Origin: Anaspis maculata
Taxonomy: Eukaryota > Arthropoda > Insecta > Coleoptera > Scraptiidae
Assembly: GCA_949128115.1 (NCBI GenBank)
Contig: OX421965.1
Span: 5,633,253-5,697,252 of the forward strand
Length of the DNA: 64,000 nt
Reading direction: 5' to 3'
The notes below the pieces were generated by a model, which saw only the letters and a program-made list of their open reading frames with translations, was not told where the DNA came from and made no database searches. Positions 43,925 through 57,573 of this stretch are shown in pieces; positions within the stretch are counted from its first letter, which is position 1; every line of letters begins with the position of its first letter. The translations under genes were made by a program, and so were the position numbers.

Positions 43925-46900
43925 TCAGATTTTGGAAATTTCTAGGTTCCATATAGACTCAAAAATAAAAGAATCGATAGAGCATTGTTTTTTGATATTT
44001 CCAAAAAGAAAAAATGAAAATTTCAATTTCCTTCGTTCAAATTCAAAATTTCGCTCTTGTCGAGCCATGTCGTGCTTTGAGTGGACAGAAATGGTTCTTA
44101 GCGCGACATGGAACAGGAGTGTCGCGCTATGATGCGCTTTTAGCGGGACACATGAATGGAAATAAACTTTCTCAATATCACAATATGGCAACATGGAATT
44201 TCTCAGTGGTATCTACTGACAATACGGTCGCCATGATAACGACTTTTGGCAATATGATTTGATGTTTACTTAAATGTCATCTTGAACGTCCAAGTCTTCT
44301 GACGATCAGGTTGTATCTATGGAATTAATTTCGCAAATGAAGAATAAGTAAAAATGTCTTTTCTATCAGATTTTGGAAGTTTCTAGGTTCAATATAGACT
44401 CAGAAATAAAAGAATCGATAGAACATTGTTTTTTGATATTCCCAAGAAGAAAAAATGAAAATTTCAATTTCCTTCGTTCAAATTCAAAATTTCGCTCTTG
44501 TCGAGCCATGTCGTGCTTTGAGTGGACAGAAATGGTTCTTAGCGCGACATGGAACAGGAGTGTCGCGCTATGATGCGCTTTTAGCGGGACACATGAATGG
44601 AAATAAACTTTCTCAATATCACAATATGGCAACATGGAATTTCTCAGTGGTATCTACTGACAATACGGTCGCCATGATAACGACTTTTGGCAATATGATT
44701 TGATGTTTACTTAAATGTCATCTTGAACGTCCAAGTCTTCTGACGATCAGGTTGTATCTATGGAATTAATTTCGCAAATGAAGAATAAGTAAAAATGTCT
44801 TTTCTATCAGATTTTGGAAGTTTCTAGGTTCAATATAGACTCAGAAATAAAAGAATCGATAGAACATTGTTTTTTGATATTCCCAAGAAGAAAAAATGAA
44901 AATTTCAATTTCCTTCGTTCAAATTCAAAATTTCGCTCTTGTCGAGCCATGTCGTGCTTTGAGTGGACAGAAATGGTTCTTAGCGCGACATGGAACAGGA
45001 GTGTCGCGCTATGATGCGCTTTTAGCGGGACACATGAATGGAAATAAACTTTCTCAATATCACAATATGGCAACATGGAATTTCTCAGTGGTATCTACTG
45101 ACAATACGGTCGCCATGATAACGACTTTTGGCAATATGATTTGATGTTTACTTAAATGTCATCTTGAACGTCCAAGTCTTCTGACGATCAGGTTGTATCT
45201 ATGGAATTAATTTCGCAAATGAAGAATAAGTAAAAATGTCTTTTCTATCAGATTTTGGAAGTTTCTAGGTTCAATATAGACTCAAAAATAAAAGAATCGA
45301 TAGAGCATTGTTTTTTGATATTTCCAAAAAGAAAAAATGAAAATTTCAATTTCCTTCGTTCAAATTCGAAATTTCGCTCTTGTCGAGCCATGTCGTGCTT
45401 TGAGTGGACAGAAATGGTTCTTAGCGCGACATGGAACAGGAGTGTCGCGCTATGATGCGCTTTTAGCGGGACACATGAATGGAAATAAACTTTCTCAATA
45501 TCACAATATGGCAACATGGAATTTCTCAGTGGTATCTACTGACAATACGGTCGCCATGATAACGACTTTTGGCAATATGATTTGATATTTACTTTAATGT
45601 CATCTTGAACGTCCAAGTCTTTCGACGATCAGGTTGTATCTATGGAATTATTTTCGCAAATGAAGAATAAGTAAAAATGTCTTTTCCATCAGATTTTGGA
45701 AATTTCTAGGTTCCATATAGACTCAAAAATAAAAGAATCGATAGAGCATTGTTTTTTGATATTTCCAAAAAGAAAAAATGAAAATTTCAATTTCCTTCGT
45801 TCAAATTCAAAATTTCGCTCTTGTCGAGCCATGTCGTGCTTTGAGTGGACAGAAATGGTTCTTAGCGTGACATGGAACAGGGGTGTGGCGCTATGATGCG
45901 CTTTTAGCGGGACACATGAATGGAAAGAAACTTTCTCAATATCACAATATGGCAACATGGAATTTCTCAGTGATATCTACTGACAATACGGTCGCCATGA
46001 TAACGACTTTTGGCAATATGATTTGATGTTTACTTGAATGTCATCTTGAACGTCCAAGTCTTCTGACGATCAGGTTGTATCTATGGAATTATTTTTGCAA
46101 ATGAAGAATAAGTAAAAATGTCTTTTCTATCAGATTTTGGAAGTTTCTAGGTTCAATATAGACTCAAAAATAAAAGAAGTGATAGAGCATTGTTTTTTGA
46201 TATTTCCAAAGAGAAAAAAAAAATTTCAATTTCCATCGTTTAAATTCAAAATTTCGCTCTTGTCGAGCCATGTCGTGCTTTGAGTGGACAGAAATGGTTC
46301 TTAGCGCGACATGGAACAGGAGTGTCGCGCTATGATGCGCTTTTAGCGGGACACATGAATGGAAATAAACTTTCTTAATATCACAATATGGCAACATGGA
46401 ATTTCTCAGTGATATCTACTGACAATACGGTCGCCATGATAACGACTTTTGGCAACATGATTTGATGTTTACTTAAATGTCATCTTGAACGTCCAAGTCT
46501 TCTGACGATCAGGTTGTATCTATGGAATTATTTTCGCAAATGAAGAATAATTAAAAATGTCTTTACTATCAGATTTTGGAAGTTTCTAGGTTCAATATAG
46601 ACTCAGAAATGGAAGAATCGATAGAGCATTGTTTTTCGATATTTCCAAAAAAAAAAAAAAAATTTCAATTTCCTTCGTTCAAATTAAAAATTTCGCTCTT
46701 GTCGAGCCATGTCGTGCTTTGAGTGGACAGAAATGGTTCTTACCGCGACATGGAACAGAAGTGTCGCGCTATGATGCGCTTTTAGTGGGACACATGAATG
46801 GAAATAAACTTTCTCAATATCACAATATGGCAACATGGAATTTCTCAGTGATATCTACTGACAATACAGTCGCCATGATAACGACTTTTGGCAATATGAT

Positions 46901-48327
46901 TTGATGTTCACTTGAATGTCATCTTGAACGTCCAAGTCTTCTGACGATCAGGTTGTATCTATGGAATTATTTTCGCAAATGGAGAATAAGTAAAAATGTC
47001 TTTTCTATCAGATTTTGGAAGTTTCTAGGTTCAATATAGACTCAAAAATGAAAGAATCGATAGAGCATTGTTTTTTGATATTCCCAAAAAAAAAAAGAAA
47101 AATTTCAATTTCCTTTGTTCAAATTCAAAATTTCGCTCTTGTCGAGCCATGTCGTGCTTTGAGTGGACAGAAATGGTTCTTACCGCGACATCGAACAGGA
47201 GTGTCGCGCTATGATGGGCTTTTAGTGGGACACATGAAAGGAAATAAACTTTCGCAATATCACAATTTGGCAACATGGCATTTCTCAGTAAAATCTACTG
47301 ACGATACGGTCGCCATTGTAACGACTTTTGCCAATATGATCTGATATTTACTTAAATGTCATCTTGAACGTCCAAGTCTTTCGACGATCAGGTTGTATCT
47401 ATGGATTTCATTTCGCAAATGAAGAATAAGTAAAAATGTCTTTTCCATCAGATTTTGGAAGTTTCTAGGTTCAATATAGACTCAGAAATAAAAGAATCGA
47501 TAGAGCATTGTTTTTTGATATTTCCAAAATGAAAAAATGAAAATTTCAATTTCCTTCGTTCAAATTCAAAATTTCGCTCTTGTCGAGCCATGTCGTGCTT
47601 TGAGTGGACAGAAATGGTTCTTAGCGCGACATGGAACAGGAGTGTCGCGCTATGATGCGCTTTTAGAGGGACACATGAATGGAAATAAACTTTCTCAATA
47701 TCACAATATGGCAACATGGAATTTCTCAGTGGTATCTACTGACAATACGGTCGCCATGAGAACGACTTTTGGCAATATGATTTGATGTTTACTTAAATGT
47801 CATCTTGAACGTCCAAGTCTTCTGACGATCAGGTTGTATCTATGGAATTAATTTCGCAAATGAAGAATAAGTAAAAATGTCTTTTCTATCAGATTTTGGA
47901 AGTTTCTAGGTTCAATATAGACTCAAAAATAAAAGAATCGATAGAGTATTGTTTTTTGATATTTCCAAAAAAAAAATGAAAATTTCAATTTCCTTCGTTC
48001 AAATTCAATATTTCGCTCTTGTCGAGCCATGTCGTGCTTTGAGTGGACAGAAATGGTTCTTAGCGCGACATGGAACAGGAGTGTCGCGCTATGATGCGCT
48101 TCTAGCAGGACACATGGAAGGAAATGAACTTTCTCAATATCACAATATGGCAACATGGAATTTCTCAGTGGTATCTACTGACAATACGGTCGCCATGATA
48201 ACGACTTTTGGCAATATGATTTGATATTTACTTTAATGTCATCTTGAACGTCCAAGTCTTTCGACGATCAGGTTGTATCTATGGAATTATTTTCGCAAAT
48301 GAAGAATAAGTAAAAATGTCTTTTCCA
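43925..48327 (+). repeat. Higher-order repeat, copy 1 (10 monomers, 4,403 bp)
   Basis: Each distinctive monomer variant in this block recurs exactly 4,403 bp later. Examples are the GCGTGACATGGAACAGGGGT variant (45865 and 50268), the TCTTAATATC stop variant and the AGAGGGACAC variant. Translations of corresponding monomers are identical wherever compared. Sequence identity already begins slightly to the left, at about 43800. Confidence 0.85.
44100..44128. repeat. GC-rich dyad box in the satellite monomer (representative)
   Basis: AGCGCGACA, 11 nt, TGTCGCGCT: a perfect 9-bp inverted repeat, the only GC-dense part of the monomer. A third box, CCATGTCGTGC, lies 25 bp upstream, in inverted orientation to the first arm. 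The dyad is present in most monomers. A large subset has ACCGCGACA on the left, which leaves 7 bp paired, and a GCGTGACA/TGTGGCGC subset has lost the symmetry. Confidence 0.85.
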
Positions 48328-51300
48328 TCAGATTTTGGAAATTTCTAGGTTCCATATAGACTCAAAAATAAAAGAATCGATAGAGCATTGTTTTTTGATA
48401 TTTCCAAAAAGAAAAAATGAAAATTTCAATTTCCTTCGTTCAAATTCAAAATTTCGCTCTTGTCGAGCCATGTCGTGCTTTGAGTGGACAGAAATGGTTC
48501 TTAGCGCGACATGGAACAGGAGTGTCGCGCTATGATGCGCTTTTAGCGGGACACATGAATGGAAATAAACTTTCTCAATATCACAATATGGCAACATGGA
48601 ATTTCTCAGTGGTATCTACTGACAATACGGTCGCCATGATAACGACTTTTGGCAATATGATTTGATGTTTACTTAAATGTCATCTTGAACGTCCAAGTCT
48701 TCTGACGATCAGGTTGTATCTATGGAATTAATTTCGCAAATGAAGAATAAGTAAAAATGTCTTTTCTATCAGATTTTGGAAGTTTCTAGGTTCAATATAG
48801 ACTCAGAAATAAAAGAATCGATAGAACATTGTTTTTTGATATTCCCAAGAAGAAAAAATGAAAATTTCAATTTCCTTCGTTCAAATTCAAAATTTCGCTC
48901 TTGTCGAGCCATGTCGTGCTTTGAGTGGACAGAAATGGTTCTTAGCGCGACATGGAACAGGAGTGTCGCGCTATGATGCGCTTTTAGCGGGACACATGAA
49001 TGGAAATAAACTTTCTCAATATCACAATATGGCAACATGGAATTTCTCAGTGGTATCTACTGACAATACGGTCGCCATGATAACGACTTTTGGCAATATG
49101 ATTTGATGTTTACTTAAATGTCATCTTGAACGTCCAAGTCTTCTGACGATCAGGTTGTATCTATGGAATTAATTTCGCAAATGAAGAATAAGTAAAAATG
49201 TCTTTTCTATCAGATTTTGGAAGTTTCTAGGTTCAATATAGACTCAGAAATAAAAGAATCGATAGAACATTGTTTTTTGATATTCCCAAGAAGAAAAAAT
49301 GAAAATTTCAATTTCCTTCGTTCAAATTCAAAATTTCGCTCTTGTCGAGCCATGTCGTGCTTTGAGTGGACAGAAATGGTTCTTAGCGCGACATGGAACA
49401 GGAGTGTCGCGCTATGATGCGCTTTTAGCGGGACACATGAATGGAAATAAACTTTCTCAATATCACAATATGGCAACATGGAATTTCTCAGTGGTATCTA
49501 CTGACAATACGGTCGCCATGATAACGACTTTTGGCAATATGATTTGATGTTTACTTAAATGTCATCTTGAACGTCCAAGTCTTCTGACGATCAGGTTGTA
49601 TCTATGGAATTAATTTCGCAAATGAAGAATAAGTAAAAATGTCTTTTCTATCAGATTTTGGAAGTTTCTAGGTTCAATATAGACTCAAAAATAAAAGAAT
49701 CGATAGAGCATTGTTTTTTGATATTTCCAAAAAGAAAAAATGAAAATTTCAATTTCCTTCGTTCAAATTCGAAATTTCGCTCTTGTCGAGCCATGTCGTG
49801 CTTTGAGTGGACAGAAATGGTTCTTAGCGCGACATGGAACAGGAGTGTCGCGCTATGATGCGCTTTTAGCGGGACACATGAATGGAAATAAACTTTCTCA
49901 ATATCACAATATGGCAACATGGAATTTCTCAGTGGTATCTACTGACAATACGGTCGCCATGATAACGACTTTTGGCAATATGATTTGATATTTACTTTAA
50001 TGTCATCTTGAACGTCCAAGTCTTTCGACGATCAGGTTGTATCTATGGAATTATTTTCGCAAATGAAGAATAAGTAAAAATGTCTTTTCCATCAGATTTT
50101 GGAAATTTCTAGGTTCCATATAGACTCAAAAATAAAAGAATCGATAGAGCATTGTTTTTTGATATTTCCAAAAAGAAAAAATGAAAATTTCAATTTCCTT
50201 CGTTCAAATTCAAAATTTCGCTCTTGTCGAGCCATGTCGTGCTTTGAGTGGACAGAAATGGTTCTTAGCGTGACATGGAACAGGGGTGTGGCGCTATGAT
50301 GCGCTTTTAGCGGGACACATGAATGGAAAGAAACTTTCTCAATATCACAATATGGCAACATGGAATTTCTCAGTGATATCTACTGACAATACGGTCGCCA
50401 TGATAACGACTTTTGGCAATATGATTTGATGTTTACTTGAATGTCATCTTGAACGTCCAAGTCTTCTGACGATCAGGTTGTATCTATGGAATTATTTTTG
50501 CAAATGAAGAATAAGTAAAAATGTCTTTTCTATCAGATTTTGGAAGTTTCTAGGTTCAATATAGACTCAAAAATAAAAGAAGTGATAGAGCATTGTTTTT
50601 TGATATTTCCAAAGAGAAAAAAAAAATTTCAATTTCCATCGTTTAAATTCAAAATTTCGCTCTTGTCGAGCCATGTCGTGCTTTGAGTGGACAGAAATGG
50701 TTCTTAGCGCGACATGGAACAGGAGTGTCGCGCTATGATGCGCTTTTAGCGGGACACATGAATGGAAATAAACTTTCTTAATATCACAATATGGCAACAT
50801 GGAATTTCTCAGTGATATCTACTGACAATACGGTCGCCATGATAACGACTTTTGGCAACATGATTTGATGTTTACTTAAATGTCATCTTGAACGTCCAAG
50901 TCTTCTGACGATCAGGTTGTATCTATGGAATTATTTTCGCAAATGAAGAATAATTAAAAATGTCTTTACTATCAGATTTTGGAAGTTTCTAGGTTCAATA
51001 TAGACTCAGAAATGGAAGAATCGATAGAGCATTGTTTTTCGATATTTCCAAAAAAAAAAAAAAAATTTCAATTTCCTTCGTTCAAATTAAAAATTTCGCT
51101 CTTGTCGAGCCATGTCGTGCTTTGAGTGGACAGAAATGGTTCTTACCGCGACATGGAACAGAAGTGTCGCGCTATGATGCGCTTTTAGTGGGACACATGA
51201 ATGGAAATAAACTTTCTCAATATCACAATATGGCAACATGGAATTTCTCAGTGATATCTACTGACAATACAGTCGCCATGATAACGACTTTTGGCAATAT

Positions 51301-52730
51301 GATTTGATGTTCACTTGAATGTCATCTTGAACGTCCAAGTCTTCTGACGATCAGGTTGTATCTATGGAATTATTTTCGCAAATGGAGAATAAGTAAAAAT
51401 GTCTTTTCTATCAGATTTTGGAAGTTTCTAGGTTCAATATAGACTCAAAAATGAAAGAATCGATAGAGCATTGTTTTTTGATATTCCCAAAAAAAAAAAG
51501 AAAAATTTCAATTTCCTTTGTTCAAATTCAAAATTTCGCTCTTGTCGAGCCATGTCGTGCTTTGAGTGGACAGAAATGGTTCTTACCGCGACATCGAACA
51601 GGAGTGTCGCGCTATGATGGGCTTTTAGTGGGACACATGAAAGGAAATAAACTTTCGCAATATCACAATTTGGCAACATGGCATTTCTCAGTAAAATCTA
51701 CTGACGATACGGTCGCCATTGTAACGACTTTTGCCAATATGATCTGATATTTACTTAAATGTCATCTTGAACGTCCAAGTCTTTCGACGATCAGGTTGTA
51801 TCTATGGATTTCATTTCGCAAATGAAGAATAAGTAAAAATGTCTTTTCCATCAGATTTTGGAAGTTTCTAGGTTCAATATAGACTCAGAAATAAAAGAAT
51901 CGATAGAGCATTGTTTTTTGATATTTCCAAAATGAAAAAATGAAAATTTCAATTTCCTTCGTTCAAATTCAAAATTTCGCTCTTGTCGAGCCATGTCGTG
52001 CTTTGAGTGGACAGAAATGGTTCTTAGCGCGACATGGAACAGGAGTGTCGCGCTATGATGCGCTTTTAGAGGGACACATGAATGGAAATAAACTTTCTCA
52101 ATATCACAATATGGCAACATGGAATTTCTCAGTGGTATCTACTGACAATACGGTCGCCATGAGAACGACTTTTGGCAATATGATTTGATGTTTACTTAAA
52201 TGTCATCTTGAACGTCCAAGTCTTCTGACGATCAGGTTGTATCTATGGAATTAATTTCGCAAATGAAGAATAAGTAAAAATGTCTTTTCTATCAGATTTT
52301 GGAAGTTTCTAGGTTCAATATAGACTCAAAAATAAAAGAATCGATAGAGTATTGTTTTTTGATATTTCCAAAAAAAAAATGAAAATTTCAATTTCCTTCG
52401 TTCAAATTCAATATTTCGCTCTTGTCGAGCCATGTCGTGCTTTGAGTGGACAGAAATGGTTCTTAGCGCGACATGGAACAGGAGTGTCGCGCTATGATGC
52501 GCTTCTAGCAGGACACATGGAAGGAAATGAACTTTCTCAATATCACAATATGGCAACATGGAATTTCTCAGTGGTATCTACTGACAATACGGTCGCCATG
52601 ATAACGACTTTTGGCAATATGATTTGATATTTACTTTAATGTCATCTTGAACGTCCAAGTCTTTCGACGATCAGGTTGTATCTATGGAATTATTTTCGCA
52701 AATGAAGAATAAGTAAAAATGTCTTTTCCA
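48328..52730 (+). repeat. Higher-order repeat, copy 2 (10 monomers, 4,403 bp)
   Basis: Same monomer order as copy 1 at an offset of 4,403 bp. No difference was found in the segments compared by eye. Very recent duplication, conversion or an assembly duplication would all explain this. Confidence 0.85.
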
Positions 52731-55700
52731 TCAGATTTTGGAAATTTCTAGGTTCCATATAGACTCAAAAATAAAAGAATCGATAGAGCATTGTTTTTTG
52801 ATATTTCCAAAAAGAAAAAATGAAAATTTCAATTTCCTTCGTTCAAATTCAAAATTTCGCTCTTGTCGAGCCATGTCGTGCTTTGAGTGGACAGAAATGG
52901 TTCTTAGCGCGACATGGAACAGGAGTGTCGCGCTATGATGCGCTTTTAGCGGGACACATGAATGGAAATAAACTTTCTCAATATCACAATATGGCAACAT
53001 GGAATTTCTCAGTGGTATCTACTGACAATACGGTCGCCATGATAACGACTTTTGGCGATATGATTTGATGTTTACTTAAATGTCATCTTGAACGTCCAAG
53101 TCTTCTGACGATCAGGTTGTATCTATGGAATTAATTTCGCAAATGAAGAATAAGTAAAAATGTCTTTTCTATCAGATTTTGGAAGTTTTTAAGTTCAATA
53201 TAGACTCAAAAATAAAAGAATCGATAGAGTATTGTTTTTTGATATTTCCAAAAAAAAAAATGAAAATTTCAATTTCCTTCGTTCAAATTCAAAATTTCGC
53301 TCTTGTCGAGCCATGTCGTGCTTTGAGTGGACAGAAATGGTTCTTAGCGCGACATGGAACAGGAGTGTCGCGCTATGATGCGCTTTTAGCGGGACACATG
53401 AATGGAAATAAACTTTCTCAATATCACAATATGGCAACATGGAATTTCTCAGTGGTATCTACTGACTATACGGTCGCCATGATAACGACTTTTGGCAATA
53501 TGATTTGATATTTACTTTAATGTCATCTTGAACGTCCAAGTCTTTCGACGATCAGGTTGTATCTATGGAATTATTTTCGCAAATGAAGAATAAGTAAAAA
53601 TGTCTTTTCCATCAGATTTTGGAAATTTCTAGGTTCCATATAGACTTAAAAATAGAAGAATCGATAGAGCATTGTTTTTTGAAATTTCCAAAAAGAAAAA
53701 ATGAAAATTTCAATTTCCTTCGTTCAAATTCAAAATTTCGCTCTTGTCGAGCCATGTCGTGCTTTGAGTGGACAGAAATGGTTCTTAGCGCGACATGGAA
53801 CAGAAGTGTCGCGTTATGATGGGCTTCTAGCAGGACACATGGAAGGAAATGAACTTTCTCAATATCACAATATGGCAACATGGAATTTCTCAGTGGTATC
53901 TACTGACAATACGGTCGCCATGATAACGACTTTTGGCAATATGATTTGATATTTACTTTAATGTCATCTTGAACGTCCAAGTCTTTCGACGATCAGGTTG
54001 TATCTATGGAATTATTTTCGCAAATGAAGAATAAGTAAAAATGTCTTTTCCATCAGATTTTGGAAATTTCTAGGTTCCATATAGACTCAAAAATAAAAGA
54101 ATCGATAGAGCATTGTTTTTTGATATTTCCAAAAAGAAAAAATGAAAATTTCAATTTCCTTCGTTCAAATTCAAAATTTCGCTCTTGTCGAGCCATGTCG
54201 TGCTTTGAGTGGACAGAAATGGTTCTTAGCGTGACATGGAACAGGGGTGTGGCGCTATGATGCGCTTTTAGCGGGACACATGAATGGAAAGAAACTTTCT
54301 CAATATCACAATATGGCAACATGGAATTTCTCAGTGATATCTACTGACAATACGGTCGCCATGATAACGACTTTTGGCAATATGATTTGATGTTTACTTG
54401 AATGTCATCTTGAACGTCCAAGTCTTCTGACGATCAGGTTGTATCTATGGAATTATTTTTGCAAATGAAGAATAAGTAAAAATGTCTTTTCTATCAGATT
54501 TTGGAAGTTTCTAGGTTCAATATAGACTCAAAAATAAAAGAAGTGATAGAGCATTGTTTTTTGATATTTCCAAAGAGAAAAAAAAAATTTCAATTTCCTT
54601 CGTTTAAATTCAAAATTTCGCTCTTGTCGAGCCATGTCGTGCTTTGAGTGGACAGAAATGGTTCTTAGCGCGACATGGAACAGGAGTGTCGCGCTATGAT
54701 GCGCTTTTAGCGGGACACATGAATGGAAATAAACTTTCTTAATATCACAATATGGCAACATGGAATTTCTCAGTGATATCTACTGACAATACGGTCGCCA
54801 TGATAACGACTTTTGGCAATATGATTTGATGTTTACTTGAATGTCATCTTGAACGTCCAAGTCTTCTGACGATCAGGTTGTATCTATGGAATTATTTTTG
54901 CAAATGAAGAATAAGTAAAAATGTCTTTTCTATCAGATTTTGGAAGTTTCTAGGTTCAATATAGACTCAAAAATAAAAGAAGTGATAGAGCATTGTTTTT
55001 TGATATTTCCAAAGAGAAAAAAAAAAATTTCAATTTCCTTCGTTTAAATTCAAAATTTCGCTCTTGTCGAGCCATGTCGTGCTTTGAGTGGACAGAAATG
55101 GTTCTTAGCGCGACATGGAACAGGAGTGTCGCGCTATGATGCGCTTTTAGCGGGACACATGAATGGAAATAAACTTTCTTAATATCACAATATGGCAACA
55201 TGGAATTTCTCAGTGATATCTACTGACAATACGGTCGCCATGATAACGACTTTTGGCAACATGATTTGATGTTTACTTAAATGTCATCTTGAACGTCCAA
55301 GTCTTCTGACGATCAGGTTGTATCTATGGAATTATTTTCGCAAATGAAGAATAATTAAAAATGTCTTTACTATCAGATTTTGGAAGTTTCTAGGTTCAAT
55401 ATAGACTCAGAAATGGAAGAATCGATAGAGCATTGTTTTTCGATATTTCCAAAAAAAAAAAAAAAAAATTCAATTTCCTTCGTTCAAATTAAAAATTTCG
55501 CTCTTGTCGAGCCATGTCGTGCTTTGAGTGGACAGAAATGGTTCTTACCGCGACATGGAACAGAAGTGTCGCGCTATGATGCGCTTTTAGTGGGACACAT
55601 GAATGGAAATAAACTTTCTCAATATCACAATATGGCAACATGGAATTTCTCAGTGATATCTACTGACAATACAGTCGCCATGATAACGACTTTTGGCAAT

Positions 55701-57573
55701 ATGATTTGATGTTCACTTGAATGTCATCTTGAACGTCCAAGTCTTCTGACGATCAGGTTGTATCTATGGAATTATTTTCGCAAATGAAGAATAAGTAAAA
55801 ATGTCTTTTCTATCAGATTTTGGAAGTTTCTAAGTTCAATATAGACTCAAAAATGAAAGAATCGATAGAGCATTGTTTTTTGATATTCCCAAAAAAAAAA
55901 AGAAAAATTTCAATTTCCTTTGTTCAAATTCAAAATTTCGCTCTTGTCGAGCCATGTCGTGCTTTGAGTGGACAGAAATGGTTCTTACCGCGACATGGAA
56001 CAGGAGTGTCGCGCTATGATGGGCTTTTAGTGGGACACATGAAAGGAAATAAACTTTCGCAATATCACAATTTGGCAACATGGCATTTCTCAGTAAAATC
56101 TACTGACGATACGGTCGCCATTGTAACGACTTTTGCCAATATGATCTGATATTTACTTGAATGTCATCTTGAACGTCCAAGTCTTTCGACGATCAGGTTG
56201 TATCTATGGATTTCATTTCGCAAATGAAGAATAAGTAAAAATGTCTTTTCCATCAGATTTTGGAAGTTTCTAGGTTCAATATAGACTCAGAAATAAAAGA
56301 ATCGATAGAGCATTGTTTTTTGATATTTCCAAAATGAAAAAATGAAAATTTCAATTTCCTTCGTTCAAATTCAAAATTTCGCTCTTGTCGAGCCATGTCG
56401 TGCTTTGAGTGGACAGAAATGGTTCTTAGCGCGACATGGAACAGGAGTGTCGCGCTATGATGCGCTTTTAGCGGGACACATGAATGGAAATAAACTTTCT
56501 CAATATCACTATATGGCAACATGGAATTTCTCAGTGGTATCTACTGACTATACGGTCGCCATGATAACGACTTTTGGCAATATGATTTGATATTTACTTT
56601 AATGTCATCTTGAACGTCCAAGTCTTTCGACGATCAGGTTGTATATATGGAATTATTTTCGCAAATGAAGAATAAGTAAAAATGTCTTTTCCATCAGATT
56701 TTGGAAATTTCTAGGTTCCATATAGACTCAAAAATAAAAGAATCGATTAAGCATTGTTTTTTGATATTTCCAAAAAGAAAAAATGAAAATTTCAATTTCC
56801 TTCGTTCAAATTCAAAATTCGCTCTTGTCGAGCCATGTCGTGCTTTGAGTGGACAGAAATGGTTCTTAGCGCGACATGGAACAGGAGTGTCGCGCTATGA
56901 TGCGCTTTTAGCGGGACACATGAATGGAAATAAACTTTCTCAATATCACAATATGGCAACATGGAATTTCTCAGTGGTATCTACTGACAATACGGTCGCC
57001 ATGATAACGACTTTTGGCAATATGATTTGATGTTTACTTAAATGTCATCTTGAACGTCCAAGTCTTCTGACGATCAGGTTGTATCTATGGAATTAATTTC
57101 GCAAATGAAGAATAAGTAAAAATGTCTTTTCTATCAGATTTTGGAAGTTTCTAGGTTCAATATAGACTCAAAAATAAAAGAATCGATAGAGTATTGTTTT
57201 TTGATATTTCCAAAAAAAAAAATGAAAATTTCAATTTCCTTCGTTCAAATTCAAAATTTCGCTCTTGTCGAGCCATGTCGTGCTTTGAGTGGACAGAAAT
57301 GGTTCTTAGCGCGACATGGAACAGGAGTGTCGCGCTATGATGCGCTTCTAGCAGGACACATGGAAGGAAATGAACTTTCTCAATATCACAATATGGCAAC
57401 ATGGAATTTCTCAGTGGTATCTACTGACAATACGGTCGCCATGATAACGACTTTTGGCAATATGATTTGATATTTACTTTAATGTCATCTTGAACGTCCA
57501 AGTCTTTCGACGATCAGGTTGTATCTATGGAATTATTTTCGCAAATGAAGAATAAGTAAAAATGTCTTTTCCA
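52731..57573 (+). repeat. Higher-order repeat, copy 3, rearranged
   Basis: Starts with monomer type 1 and then departs: types 2-4 are replaced by two other monomers, types 5-9 return (54053, 54528, 55380, 55820, 56253), and type 6 is duplicated (54528 and 54956). Types 10 and 1 then alternate further right. It shows unequal exchange or conversion within the array. Confidence 0.65.
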
